A stretch of 64,000 nt of DNA from Prochlorococcus sp. AG-449-P16 (GTDB lineage: Bacteria > Cyanobacteriota > Cyanobacteriia > PCC-6307 > Cyanobiaceae): the NCBI GenBank assembly GCA_003212175.1, contig QCQN01000001.1:1-64000 (forward strand), in the 5' to 3' direction. Below, one piece after another: positions 32,236 to 41,565 of this stretch. Position 1 is the stretch's first letter. Each line of letters begins with the position of its first letter. A model generated the notes under the pieces. It was not told the origin of the DNA. It was given only the letters and a program-made list of their open reading frames with translations, and searched no databases. Both the position numbers and the translations under genes were made by a program.

Positions 32236-33237
32236 ATGTCCTCGGAATCCTTAATTGAAAATAAATTAGCGACTATCTCTTCTTTAAAATCAAGTAATGA
32301 TGTCGACTTAGTTAGGTCATATCTTAGAGATATTGGGAGAGTTCCACTATTATCACATGAACAGGAAATCACTCTTGGAAGGCAAGTTCAAGAGTACATG
32401 CATGTAGAGAGAACAGAGATTGAAATCATTGAATTAACAGGTGATAAACCATCAGTTGAAGAATTAGCTAATAAACTAAAGTTATCTCCGTCTCAAATTA
32501 AAAAAAGAACTAGAGCAGGTCAACGAGCAAAGGAAAGGATGGTAGCTGCAAATTTAAGGTTAGTGGTTAGCGTTGCTAAAAAGTATACAAAAAGAAATAT
32601 GGAATTACTCGACTTAATTCAAGAGGGTACCATCGGTTTAGTTCGAGGCGTTGAGAAATTTGATCCTGCCAGAGGTTATAAATTTTCAACATATGCTTAC
32701 TGGTGGATTAGACAAGGCATTACTAGAGCTATCGCTGAAAAAAGTAGAGCTATAAGATTGCCAATTCATATTACTGAAATGCTAAATAAATTAAAAAAAG
32801 GGCAAAGAGAACTCAGTCAAGAAATGTCTAGGACTCCTACAGTCAGTGAATTAGCTAAATATGTTGAATTACCCGAAGATGACGTGAAAGATTTAATGTG
32901 TAAAGCAGGCCAACCAGTCAGTTTAGAAACGAAAGTAGGTGATGGAGAGGATACTGTACTGCTTGATTTATTGGCTGGTGGTGAAGATTTACCAGATGAA
33001 CAAATTGAGATGGATTGTATGAGGGGGGACCTTCATTCACTTCTGCATCAACTTCCAGATTTGCAATGTAGGGTTTTAAGAATGAGATATGGCATGGATG
33101 GTGATGAACCCATGTCCTTAACAGGTATTGGACGCGTATTAGGTATTAGTAGAGATAGGGTAAGAAATTTAGAACGTGATGGCTTAAGGGGTTTGAGAAG
33201 ATTGAGTGATAATGTGGAAGCCTATTTTGTTTCTTGA
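32236..33237 (+). CDS. RNA polymerase sigma factor, RpoD-like group 2
   Basis: This is a sigma-70 family factor without region 1.1. From the ATG at 32236 (333 aa) it has region 1.2 (VRSYLRDIGRVPLLSHEQEI), region 2 with the -10 recognition/melting segment GYKFSTYAYWWIRQGITRAI, region 3, and region 4 with a HTH near the C-terminus (LTGIGRVLGISRDRVRNLE). Cyanobacterial group 2 sigmas of this size drive stress, light or nutrient responses. I do not assign a specific one. The TTG start in the track would add 25 hydrophobic residues unlike sigma N-termini, so the ATG is preferred. Confidence 0.93.
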   Translation: MSSESLIENKLATISSLKSSNDVDLVRSYLRDIGRVPLLSHEQEITLGRQVQEYMHVERTEIEIIELTGDKPSVEELANKLKLSPSQIKKRTRAGQRAKERMVAANLRLVVSVAKKYTKRNMELLDLIQEGTIGLVRGVEKFDPARGYKFSTYAYWWIRQGITRAIAEKSRAIRLPIHITEMLNKLKKGQRELSQEMSRTPTVSELAKYVELPEDDVKDLMCKAGQPVSLETKVGDGEDTVLLDLLAGGEDLPDEQIEMDCMRGDLHSLLHQLPDLQCRVLRMRYGMDGDEPMSLTGIGRVLGISRDRVRNLERDGLRGLRRLSDNVEAYFVS

Positions 33238-34136
33238 ATAAAATCACAAATAAATTTGTTAGTTACTTCTGGATGCTCATCATGAGGACAGTGGCCAGCA
33301 CCTTTAACAATGTCTAATCTTTTAATGTTTTTAAATTGAGTTTTCCACTCTATTGCCTCATCTAAAGATTCCCAGGGATCTTTTTCACCCCATATTAGTT
33401 GAATCGATGAATCAATTTCACCAAATAAATCAGTAGCTAGACAGTCGTCAAATAAATTTATGAAACCGCGAAATGCTTCTTTTGAATTTTTTCTTTGAGA
33501 TGGTCTAAACAATATCTCTATCAATTCTTCATCAATATTTTCACCTGAAGGATAAGCTTTCATTAAAATTTTTTTTATTACTTTTGGATTAGCAGCTCTT
33601 TCAAAAAGTATGTTGCTGATAATTCTCTGTCTTACGATTGTTTTTAAAACTGGTCTTAAAAAATTCATTAAAACGCTGTTTTTTTTTAATCGTTTATCGT
33701 CCATTGTTCTTTGCGCACAATCAATCAAAGTAATACCAGAGCATTGACTCTTTAGGATTGAAGCAGCTTTTAACGCTACAACGCCACCAATTGAGTTTCC
33801 TACTAAGTGTACAGGTGAATTAATTACTTCAGAGCAAAAGGATGCAACTTGGTTACCCCATAATTCAAATGAATATTTAACAGAATTTTCTTTTTTAGTT
33901 TCGTAATCTAATAGAGCACTTGGTTGACTGCTTTCTCCGAAGCCAAGTAAATCTATTGAATAGCAATTAGTAATATCTCCTAAAAATTCTTGATTATGTC
34001 TCCAATGATATTTTGATGCTCCAAAACCGTGAACTAACAATATATTTTTCTGATTATCGCTATTGGATTGTTTAGATACTGACCATGATATATCCCAATT
34101 TCTCCACCTCCAAATTTTTGACTTTTTATTTACCAT
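33222..34136 (-). CDS. Alpha/beta hydrolase, pheophytinase/chlorophyll-dephytylase-like
   Basis: The 304-aa product (ATG at 34136; the TTG three codons earlier is less likely) is an alpha/beta hydrolase. It has the oxyanion motif HGFGASKYHW, DLLGFGESS, nucleophile Ser in GNSIGG, acidic residue in LIWGEKDPW, and catalytic His in GAGHCPHDEHPE. The GHCPHDE tail is typical of the group that includes plant pheophytinase and chlorophyll dephytylase, and related cyanobacterial proteins. The substrate here is therefore an inference. It overlaps the convergent sigma gene by 16 bp. A paralogue lies at 61.7 kb. Confidence 0.82.
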   Translation of the reverse strand: MVNKKSKIWRWRNWDISWSVSKQSNSDNQKNILLVHGFGASKYHWRHNQEFLGDITNCYSIDLLGFGESSQPSALLDYETKKENSVKYSFELWGNQVASFCSEVINSPVHLVGNSIGGVVALKAASILKSQCSGITLIDCAQRTMDDKRLKKNSVLMNFLRPVLKTIVRQRIISNILFERAANPKVIKKILMKAYPSGENIDEELIEILFRPSQRKNSKEAFRGFINLFDDCLATDLFGEIDSSIQLIWGEKDPWESLDEAIEWKTQFKNIKRLDIVKGAGHCPHDEHPEVTNKFICDFIQETK

Positions 34137-34222
34137 GTGAATCAAATAATTAATTAAACTTTAATTCAAAAAAAAGTTATTCGTTTTAAATTAATTATTC
34201 TTGGTTTAGTGGTTTTTGGAAA

Positions 34223-35221
34223 ATGGAAAAAACAAAAGTTGTATGCGTGGGTGAGGCTTTAATAGATAGAATTGGGGATCAAACTAATCAAGATTTTACA
34301 GATTTTTTTGGAGGAGCTCCTGCAAATGTTGCCTGTGCATTAAGAAAATTGCAAATTAAATCAGCTTTTATTGGTCGTTTGGGATCTGATGAATTTGGCA
34401 AAAAATTTATTCAACTTTTTAAAAAGTTAGAAGTTGATATAAATTTTCTTCAAATAGATAATGATTTGCCTACTAGGATCGTTAAGGTAAATAGAAATAA
34501 TTATGGAGATCGCTATTTTTCTGGTTTTGAAACAAGCATTAAGGGATTTTTTGCTGATGAAGCTATTAACAAGGATTTGTTATTAAAAAATTTTGATAGT
34601 TTAGAAAAACTTTTTTTAGAAACAAAATATTTAGTCACTGGCACAAATATTTTGTCCTCTTCAATCTCAGCAGAATCTATTAACTTTATATTTACTGTAG
34701 CTAAAAAGTTAGGTGTAAACATAATAATTGATCTAAATTGGAGAGAGGTTTTTTGGAATTATTCAACTTTTTCATCACAAATGTGTAAAAATAATAGATT
34801 TAATTTAGTGTTGGAATTTTTAAAATATGCTCATATCTTAAAGCTTGCAAAAGAGGAAGCAATTTTATTTTTTGATAATGTGAATCCTTTTGAAATTTCT
34901 AAAAAGTTCTTAAATAGACCTGACGTCATTATCACGGATGGAGCTAATCCTATATCGTGGTTTATAAATGGTTTTCAAGGGAAAACGACTGTATCTAATT
35001 CATATAAAATTGTAGATACGACTGGGGCTGGAGATGCTTTTTTGGCAGGATTAATTTCAAAATTAATTTCTTCTAATTACCCTAAAAATGAATTGGAGAC
35101 TTGTAATTACGTGAGGTTTGCAAGTATCTGTGGATTACTCACTTGTCTTGGAGAAGGTGCAATTGATCAACAGCCAGATTATTCAAAAGTTAGAGAATTT
35201 TTGGGGTCCCAAATTTTGTAA
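34223..35221 (+). CDS. PfkB-family carbohydrate kinase (fructokinase-like)
   Basis: This is a sugar kinase of the ribokinase/PfkB family, 332 aa. It shows the N-terminal GEALIDR, the sugar-binding FFGGAPANVACALRKL motif, and the C-terminal catalytic DTTGAGDAFLAGLI with the general-base Asp. The ordering and motifs resemble bacterial fructokinases. Other sugars are possible. Its last 43 bases overlap the convergent tsaE gene, the longest overlap in the window. Confidence 0.88.
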   Translation: MEKTKVVCVGEALIDRIGDQTNQDFTDFFGGAPANVACALRKLQIKSAFIGRLGSDEFGKKFIQLFKKLEVDINFLQIDNDLPTRIVKVNRNNYGDRYFSGFETSIKGFFADEAINKDLLLKNFDSLEKLFLETKYLVTGTNILSSSISAESINFIFTVAKKLGVNIIIDLNWREVFWNYSTFSSQMCKNNRFNLVLEFLKYAHILKLAKEEAILFFDNVNPFEISKKFLNRPDVIITDGANPISWFINGFQGKTTVSNSYKIVDTTGAGDAFLAGLISKLISSNYPKNELETCNYVRFASICGLLTCLGEGAIDQQPDYSKVREFLGSQIL

Positions 35222-35616
35222 TTTCTTCCAAAATCTTTTGCGTAACTAATTTCTATCTTCCAAAAGTTATCAATCATTGGTTTTACTAATTCTGGCCATT
35301 CAATTACTAAGATCGCATGATTTTGTATGGCTTCTTCCTCCTCTGATATATAAAGTTCTTTTGCTATAAAGCTATCCTTTAATCTATACAAATCAAGGTG
35401 AATAAGTGGAATTTTCCCCGAATTATAATGATGTGATAGAGCAAATGTTGGACTTGTTATATCTTCAGAAATACATAATCCTTTTGCAATGCCTTTAACA
35501 AATGAAGTTTTCCCGGACCCTATTGGACCTAGTAATAAAACAATTGATTCAGGATTTAATCTTTGAGCGAACGAACTTCCTAGATTAATAGTTTCTGATA
35601 AATTTCCAACAAACAC
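35179..35616 (-). CDS. tsaE: tRNA N6-threonylcarbamoyladenosine biosynthesis protein TsaE
   Basis: TsaE (YjeE) is the ATPase that works with TsaB and TsaD to transfer threonylcarbamoyl to A37 of ANN-decoding tRNAs. The 145-aa product has Walker A GPIGSGKTSFVKG near residue 31, the SPTFALSHHY segment, DLYRL and VIEWPE. All are characteristic. The length is normal. The gene overlaps the pfkB-family gene at its 3' end. Confidence 0.95.
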   Translation of the reverse strand: MFVGNLSETINLGSSFAQRLNPESIVLLLGPIGSGKTSFVKGIAKGLCISEDITSPTFALSHHYNSGKIPLIHLDLYRLKDSFIAKELYISEEEEAIQNHAILVIEWPELVKPMIDNFWKIEISYAKDFGRNYKIWDPKNSLTFE

Positions 35617-35667
35617 AAATTTACCTAAAAATCATATATAGTTTAGTTGATAAGTTTTTTTTTAGAA

Positions 35668-37086
35668 ATGGTTATTGCTAACTCAATTAAAACCTCGATA
35701 CCAGATTACGTAATTGCAGATATTTTATTATCAGATTTCGGTCGCAAAGAAATCAAAATAGCAGAAACTGAAATGCCTGGTTTAATGGCACTCAGGGATA
35801 AATATAGTTCAGAAAAACCACTTGATGGAGCAAAAATAGCAGGCAGTTTACACATGACTATACAAACTGCAGTTTTAATAGAAACCCTTGTTGATTTGGG
35901 AGCCCAAGTCAAATGGGCTTCTTGTAATATTTTTTCAACACAAGATCATGCGGCTGCAGCTATTGCTGAAAGAGGTATACCCGTTTACGCTAAAAAGGGT
36001 GAAACACTTGATGAATACTGGCAGTACACTCATTATATTTTGGATTGGGGTAAAGATTCTCCCAATATGATTCTCGACGATGGGGGTGACGCTACAGGGT
36101 TATTGATACTTGGTAGTAAGGCTGAGATTGATTTGTCTGTTTTAGATAATCCGAGCAATGACGAAGAAATTGCTCTATTTAAATCTATCAAAAATAAATT
36201 GAAGGAAGACAATAGTTTTTACTCACGTGTCAAAAGCAATATTATTGGTGTTACTGAAGAAACTACAACAGGAGTTGCAAGACTTTATCAATTGCAAAAG
36301 CAAAACGCTCTACCTTTTCCAGCTATAAATGTTAATGATTCAGTCACAAAAAGTAAATTTGATAATCTTTACGGATGTAGAGAATCTCTTGTAGACAGCA
36401 TCAAACGTGCAACTGATGTGATGATTGCTGGTAAAGTTGCTTTAGTAATGGGTTTTGGGGATGTTGGTAAAGGATCTGCACAATCACTAAGAGGACTTGG
36501 TGCCATTGTAAAAGTTGCTGAAGTTGATCCTATTTGCGCTCTTCAAGCTGCCATGGAGGGTTTTAGTGTTGTAACTTTAGATGATGTTGTTCAAGATATA
36601 GATATTTTTGTTACTGCTACTGGTAATTATCAAGTCATAACTCACAATAATTTATTAAAAATGAAAGATGAAGCAATAGTCTGCAATATCGGACATTTTG
36701 ACAATGAAATTGATGTTGCTTCATTGAAAAATTATCCATGGGAAAATATTAAACCACAAGTTGATCACATAACTCTACCAAGCGGTAATAAAATTATTCT
36801 TTTAGCAGAAGGTAGACTTGTTAACCTGGGTTGTGCAACAGGTCATCCAAGTTTTGTGATGAGTAACTCTTTTACTAATCAAGTTTTAGCTCAAATTGAA
36901 CTTTTCAATAAGTCTGATCAATATTCAAAAAAAGTTTATGTTCTACCTAAACATTTAGATGAAATGGTAGCGAGATTACATCTTGATAAAATAGGGGCAA
37001 AATTAACCACATTAACTAAAGAGCAGGCTGATTATATTAATGTTTCAGTTGACGGTCCATATAAACCAGAACTTTATAGATACTAA
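35668..37086 (+). CDS. ahcY: Adenosylhomocysteinase (S-adenosyl-L-homocysteine hydrolase)
   Basis: AhcY splits S-adenosylhomocysteine to adenosine and homocysteine, relieving product inhibition of methyltransferases. From the ATG at 35668 (472 aa) it has [15 protein letters not shown], the NAD-binding [21 protein letters not shown]-like [11 protein letters not shown], and the conserved C-terminus KPELYRY. The track's TTG start adds seven residues and is less likely. The length is typical. Confidence 0.97.
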   Translation: MVIANSIKTSIPDYVIADILLSDFGRKEIKIAETEMPGLMALRDKYSSEKPLDGAKIAGSLHMTIQTAVLIETLVDLGAQVKWASCNIFSTQDHAAAAIAERGIPVYAKKGETLDEYWQYTHYILDWGKDSPNMILDDGGDATGLLILGSKAEIDLSVLDNPSNDEEIALFKSIKNKLKEDNSFYSRVKSNIIGVTEETTTGVARLYQLQKQNALPFPAINVNDSVTKSKFDNLYGCRESLVDSIKRATDVMIAGKVALVMGFGDVGKGSAQSLRGLGAIVKVAEVDPICALQAAMEGFSVVTLDDVVQDIDIFVTATGNYQVITHNNLLKMKDEAIVCNIGHFDNEIDVASLKNYPWENIKPQVDHITLPSGNKIILLAEGRLVNLGCATGHPSFVMSNSFTNQVLAQIELFNKSDQYSKKVYVLPKHLDEMVARLHLDKIGAKLTTLTKEQADYINVSVDGPYKPELYRY

Positions 37087-37088
37087 AT

Positions 37089-37748
37089 GTGAGTTTAATT
37101 TTTATAAATTTACTCACTTCAATTCCTGAACATATAAGTAAGGCAGTCGAAACAAATTCACTTTTAGCTTACATTACTATATGTCTGGCAATGTTTCTAG
37201 AAAATATAATACCCCCAATTCCATCTGAAATAATAATGCCTCTAGGGGGGTTTTTTGTATATCAACAAAAACTAAACTTTTATTTATTAGTTTTTTGGGG
37301 TCTTTTTGGCACTATATTAGGGTCTCTACCTTGGTATTTTCTGGGTAGATTAGTTAATGAAAAAAGACTTTCAAACTTTCTAGAGAAGCGAGGAAAATAC
37401 TTTGGAATTTCTCCCAATGATCTATCTAAAAGTAAAAAATGGTTTGATAGACACGGTGTTTCTTTAGTTTTTTGGGGTAGGTTAGTACCTGGTATAAGAA
37501 CTCTAATTTCAGTTCCTGCAGGTATAGAACTTATGCCATTAAAGAAATTTTTAATTTGGACAACGTTGGGGAGCTTAATATGGGTGTCGCTTTTGACATA
37601 TGCAGGATATGTATTTGGTGAAAATTATTCATTGATTGAAACTTACATAGATCAATTTAAACATTATTTGAAGCCCCTTTTGTTACTTATTTTTTTATAT
37701 ATTTTAATCAGGTTTTTTTTAAGGCTTAATAAAAAAAACAGAATTTAA
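37089..37748 (+). CDS. DedA family membrane protein
   Basis: DedA (SNARE-associated/VTT domain) proteins are integral membrane proteins linked to lipid flipping and membrane homeostasis. The 219-aa product has several hydrophobic helices. Family motifs are LENIIPPIPSEIIMPLGGF near the start and the conserved FWGRLVPGIRTLISVPAG. The GTG start at 37089 follows the ahcY stop by two bases; an overlapping ATG would be followed directly by a stop. It overlaps ssb by four bases at the convergent ends. Confidence 0.9.
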   Translation: MSLIFINLLTSIPEHISKAVETNSLLAYITICLAMFLENIIPPIPSEIIMPLGGFFVYQQKLNFYLLVFWGLFGTILGSLPWYFLGRLVNEKRLSNFLEKRGKYFGISPNDLSKSKKWFDRHGVSLVFWGRLVPGIRTLISVPAGIELMPLKKFLIWTTLGSLIWVSLLTYAGYVFGENYSLIETYIDQFKHYLKPLLLLIFLYILIRFFLRLNKKNRI

Positions 37749-38116
37749 AAGGGAATCTCATTTGAGTTTTTGTTATTTGAATATTGATTGTTTTCAGTTT
37801 CTTTTCTTGAGCCAAGTAGATTTAGGCGATCTACTCTGACCACAGGCTTAAATCGATCTTCACCTGAATTTTTATCTTTCCAACTATCAATTTTAAAGCT
37901 TCCTGTTATTCCCACTAAAGAGCCTTTTTTTACATAATCTGCAGCAATCTGAGCTTGTTTCCCCCAAATTTCCAAATTAAACCAATCAGGTTCTTCATCT
38001 CTGCTTCTTCTATTTACTGCAAGAGTGAAGTTAGCGACAATGCTGCCTGATTCAAAATATCTGACGTCAGGTTCTCTGCCGGCTCTTCCGACTAGATTAA
38101 TAGTGTTAATTGGCAT
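37745..38116 (-). CDS. ssb: Single-stranded DNA-binding protein
   Basis: SSB coats single-stranded DNA in replication, repair and recombination. The 123-aa protein has the OB-fold (MPINTINLVGRAGREPDVRYFESG, DWFNLEIWGKQAQIAADYVKKG). Its C-terminal tip NEIPF retains the IPF/xxPF-type partner-docking end. Compared with the ~170-aa E. coli protein, the linker is very short, as in many picocyanobacteria. Confidence 0.93.
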   Translation of the reverse strand: MPINTINLVGRAGREPDVRYFESGSIVANFTLAVNRRSRDEEPDWFNLEIWGKQAQIAADYVKKGSLVGITGSFKIDSWKDKNSGEDRFKPVVRVDRLNLLGSRKETENNQYSNNKNSNEIPF

Positions 38117-38251
38117 AATATTTTTTTTTATATATTAGACACTTATTTTGTTTTTGTTCAAAGTTTTGCGAGGTATTCATGACTAAATAATAGAATTTTG
38201 AGAGGTAAATATAAAATGGATATATTATTTACTTAAAAGTTTTCTTAAATT

Positions 38252-39304
38252 GTGATTTTTAACAGATTTAAATTTTCAAGAGATATTGGTATTGATCTAG
38301 GAACTGCCAACACTCTTATTCATGTTTCAGGAAAAGGTGTAGTTCTACAGGAGCCCTCAGTAGTAGCAATGGATCTTGAAGAGGGAGTTCCTATGGCTGT
38401 TGGTGAAGAAGCAAAATTAATGCTTGGCAGGACTCCTGGGAATATAAGAGCTGTTAGACCATTGCGGGATGGAGTTATAGCGGATTTTGATGCAGCTGAA
38501 CAGATGATTAAAACTTTCATTCAAAAATGTAATGAAGGTAGAGGAATTCTTGCGCCAAGAATAGTTATAGGTATTCCAAGTGGAGTTACAAGTGTTGAGC
38601 GAAGAGCAGTTAGAGAGGCTGGATTGGCTGGAGCTAGAGAAGTTCATTTGATTGATGAACCTGTGGCAGCAGCTATAGGAGCCTCACTGCCAGTAACAGA
38701 ACCTATTGGAACTATGATTGTTGATATTGGAGGTGGAACTACTGAAGTGGCGGTTCTGAGTTTAGGAGGAACTGTTTTAAGTGAATCCGTAAGAATTGCT
38801 GGAGATGAAATAAATGAATCAATTGTCACTTATTTGAAAAAAGTTCATAATTTAGTAGTTGGTGAAAGGACTGCAGAAGATATCAAAATAAAGATTGGAT
38901 CAGCCTTTCCTGATAATGATTTTGATAGTACCTCCATAGAGGTTAGAGGGTTACATTTATTGTCGGGTTTACCAAGATCAATTACTTTAACCTCTGGAGA
39001 AATTAGGGAGGCTATGGCTGATACTCTGAGTAAAATAGTTGAGGCTGTCAAAAGAACTTTAGAACGTACGCCTCCTGAATTAGCTGCAGATATAGTTGAT
39101 AGAGGTATAATGCTTGCAGGAGGAGGGGCTCTTGTAAGAGGTATAAGCGATTTACTAAGCCATGAAACTGGGATCTTTACTCACATAGCAGAAAACCCAC
39201 TTCTTTGTGTTGTTAATGGGTGTGGGGAGGTTCTCGATGACTTTAAAAAACTAAAAAGAGTTGTTGATACCCCAGATTTTATAAGAAATGCGATAAGAGA
39301 TTAG
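38252..39304 (+). CDS. mreB: Rod shape-determining protein MreB
   Basis: MreB is the actin-like filament protein that guides lateral wall synthesis. The 350-aa product has the phosphate-binding loops [11 protein letters not shown] and [12 protein letters not shown] and the adenosine motif [14 protein letters not shown], with normal length. The start is GTG at 38252. It is the first gene of the tightly packed mreB-mreC-mreD cluster (4 bp and 0 bp gaps). Confidence 0.97.
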   Translation: MIFNRFKFSRDIGIDLGTANTLIHVSGKGVVLQEPSVVAMDLEEGVPMAVGEEAKLMLGRTPGNIRAVRPLRDGVIADFDAAEQMIKTFIQKCNEGRGILAPRIVIGIPSGVTSVERRAVREAGLAGAREVHLIDEPVAAAIGASLPVTEPIGTMIVDIGGGTTEVAVLSLGGTVLSESVRIAGDEINESIVTYLKKVHNLVVGERTAEDIKIKIGSAFPDNDFDSTSIEVRGLHLLSGLPRSITLTSGEIREAMADTLSKIVEAVKRTLERTPPELAADIVDRGIMLAGGGALVRGISDLLSHETGIFTHIAENPLLCVVNGCGEVLDDFKKLKRVVDTPDFIRNAIRD

Positions 39305-39308
39305 TTGA

Positions 39309-40058
39309 ATGATCGATATTCGAAGAATATCAACTAATAGTTGGTGGAACAAAAAGAAAAATTGGTCTTTGTTTATTTTTTTTTGTTTTCTCGTTTTTGT
39401 AAGAATCTCAAAAGGATCTATTTATAAAGATTTTTATTATTTGATTTCAAAACCTTTTTGGCCTGGCCAGTTTCAAAGGGATGTTATTACTAGAAGTGTA
39501 GAAAAAGAACTTTTCATAAAACTAAATGCTCTTGAACAAGATAATAAAAGGCTACGCAAAATTTTAAACCTTCAAAGATCTGCAGATTCTGATATTATCT
39601 CAGCATCAGTAATTTCAAGAAAGAATGGCAGTTGGTGGAGGCAAATTGTTTTGAATAGAGGTGTGAAAGATGGAGTAGAGATCGGTAATTTTGTTGTTGG
39701 ACCGGGGGGATTAGTAGGTATTGTAAATAACACTTCTTTCTACACTTCTACAGTAAGATTGTTAACTTCTCCTGAGAGTAAGGTTGGAGTTTGGATTGAT
39801 AGAATTAAGACAAATGGCTTAATGGTGGGTTCTGGAACTGACTACCCAAAAATAGTTTTCTATAAAAAAGATGTTGATATAAAAGTTGGTGATTTTGTTT
39901 TATCCTCCCCTGCAAGTACTTTGCTACCACCAAATATACCTATTGGTGTTATTCAATCAATTGATGAAGGATTAGAAACAAAAAAAACTGCTAATGTGTT
40001 TCTTTTGGCGGAACCACAAGCAATTGATTGGGTTCAAATTTTAAAAGTTCAAATTTAA
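39309..40058 (+). CDS. mreC: Rod shape-determining protein MreC
   Basis: MreC is a bitopic membrane protein that links MreB to periplasmic wall synthases. The 249-aa product has one N-terminal membrane helix (WSLFIFFCFLVFVRI), a coiled-coil-like segment (KLNALEQDNKRLRKILNLQ), and a beta-rich C-terminal domain with GGLVGIVNN and LPPNIPIGVIQSI. It sits between mreB and mreD in the conserved order. Confidence 0.94.
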   Translation: MIDIRRISTNSWWNKKKNWSLFIFFCFLVFVRISKGSIYKDFYYLISKPFWPGQFQRDVITRSVEKELFIKLNALEQDNKRLRKILNLQRSADSDIISASVISRKNGSWWRQIVLNRGVKDGVEIGNFVVGPGGLVGIVNNTSFYTSTVRLLTSPESKVGVWIDRIKTNGLMVGSGTDYPKIVFYKKDVDIKVGDFVLSSPASTLLPPNIPIGVIQSIDEGLETKKTANVFLLAEPQAIDWVQILKVQI

Positions 40059-40601
40059 ATGAGCAAGTTCTTTAAAAAAAATCTTGGTTTAATTTCGTTC
40101 ATATTTATCCCGATAATCTATCTTGGCAATCCTGCTTGGATGGGACTTCTTGGAATACAACCCTACTGGCCTTTATTCTGGCTATTACCTTGGGCAATGC
40201 TTTATGGACCAGTAAATGGTTTAATAGTTGGTCTATTTCTTGGCCTTGCTTTAGATTCTATTGGAACTGACACAACTTTTACACAAATTCCAGGGTTGAT
40301 ATTATGTGGAATATGGTTTGGAAATTTAGGAACTTGTCAAAATGCATTCATTGGTCACTTGAGATACGGATTAATTTGTTCATTTGGTAGTTTCTTGTGC
40401 AGTATGATTTATTTTGCTCAAATTTTGATAAAGAATTTATCATATCAAGTAATTTCTCTTTATTTTCATAGTATTCAGAATGTCTTAGCACAAGTATTTA
40501 TAACTGGTTTAATGGCTCCATTATTATGTACAATAATGTATGGAGTTTTTCAAAGATCAAAAGAAAACAGAAGAATCATAACCTTCTCAATTAATAAATA
40601 A
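40059..40601 (+). CDS. mreD: Rod shape-determining protein MreD
   Basis: MreD is the multi-helix membrane partner of MreC in the elongation complex. The 180-aa product has about five hydrophobic helices, including YWPLFWLLPWAMLYGPVNGL and GLFLGLALDSIG. MreD sequences diverge strongly, so the call leans on position: its ATG directly follows the mreC stop. The 166 bp after it, before the response regulator, holds no other gene that I can see. Confidence 0.88.
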   Translation: MSKFFKKNLGLISFIFIPIIYLGNPAWMGLLGIQPYWPLFWLLPWAMLYGPVNGLIVGLFLGLALDSIGTDTTFTQIPGLILCGIWFGNLGTCQNAFIGHLRYGLICSFGSFLCSMIYFAQILIKNLSYQVISLYFHSIQNVLAQVFITGLMAPLLCTIMYGVFQRSKENRRIITFSINK

Positions 40602-40767
40602 AAACAATGTTTTTGAAAATTTTTAAATAATAAAAAAAACTTTTAAATCTTTGGAATATATCTTTGAGGGTGCTTAATGTTATATTTTTAATTGTTAGAT
40701 TATATTAACAAGATATTCACTGCAAAATCATATTTGCTGTGTTTACCAGAGAAATCTTTTTTTATCA

Positions 40768-41514
40768 ATGTCAAAAGCAAGCATTTTAGTTGTTGATGAT
40801 GAACCAGCTGTATTGAAAGTTCTGGTTACTAGACTTCAATTGGCAGGTTATCAGGTTTTTTCGGCGACTAATGGTGAAGAGGCTATTGAGGCTTTTCATA
40901 GGGATTCACCAGATTTAATAGTTCTTGATGTGATGCTTCCAAAAATGGATGGCTTTGCAGTTTGTAGGAGAATTAGAGCTGAATCTGTTGTACCTATTAT
41001 ATTTTTAACTGCTTTGGAGGCTATCTCCGAAAGAGTTGCAGGTTTAGATTTAGGAGCTGACGATTATTTATCAAAACCTTTTAGTCCAAAGGAACTAGAA
41101 GCGAGAATTGCCACAATCTTAAGACGAATGGGGCCAAGTATTACAGTGGCCGAGACTAAAGAAGTTCCGTCTGGAAAAGGGGTAATGAAATTTGGAAATT
41201 TAATAGTTGATACTAATAGAAGACAAGTTTCAAGAGCCGGTGAAAGAATTAGCTTAACTTACACCGAATTTAGTTTGCTTGAACTTCTTTTTGATGAACC
41301 AGGTAAAGTAGTTCCAAGAGCCGAAATATTAGAACAACTTTGGGGATATCCTCCAAGACGGGCTGCCGATTTAAGAGTAGTAGATGTTTATGTAGCACGA
41401 CTGAGGGGCAAGTTAGAGCCTGATCCAAGAAATCCTGAGTTAATACTTACTGTGAGAGGTATTGGATACGCTTCCCAAAGAGTTGGCGAAAAAGCAACTT
41501 CTTTGGCAAGTTGA
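40768..41514 (+). CDS. rpaB: OmpR-type response regulator, RpaB/Ycf27-like
   Basis: The 248-aa protein has a receiver domain (VVDDEPAVLKVL, phospho-acceptor Asp in VLDVMLPKMDG, switch Lys in LSKPFSPKELEARI) and a C-terminal OmpR winged helix (ISLTYTEFSLLELLF, WGYPPRRAADLRVVDVYVARLR). The switch and the NPELILTVRGIGY segment match the RpaB/Ycf27 group, which represses high-light genes and activates photosystem genes with the kinase NblS. RpaA-type regulators differ here. The group assignment is from remembered patterns. Confidence 0.78.
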   Translation: MSKASILVVDDEPAVLKVLVTRLQLAGYQVFSATNGEEAIEAFHRDSPDLIVLDVMLPKMDGFAVCRRIRAESVVPIIFLTALEAISERVAGLDLGADDYLSKPFSPKELEARIATILRRMGPSITVAETKEVPSGKGVMKFGNLIVDTNRRQVSRAGERISLTYTEFSLLELLFDEPGKVVPRAEILEQLWGYPPRRAADLRVVDVYVARLRGKLEPDPRNPELILTVRGIGYASQRVGEKATSLAS

Positions 41515-41565
41515 TCCTTATTCTGATAACTTGATTAAATAAATCATCAACAATCACATTAAGTT

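Noticed and set aside
32088-32372. 94-aa minus-strand ORF across the mgtE-sigma junction
   Set aside because: It overlaps two well-supported plus-strand genes and has no family features.
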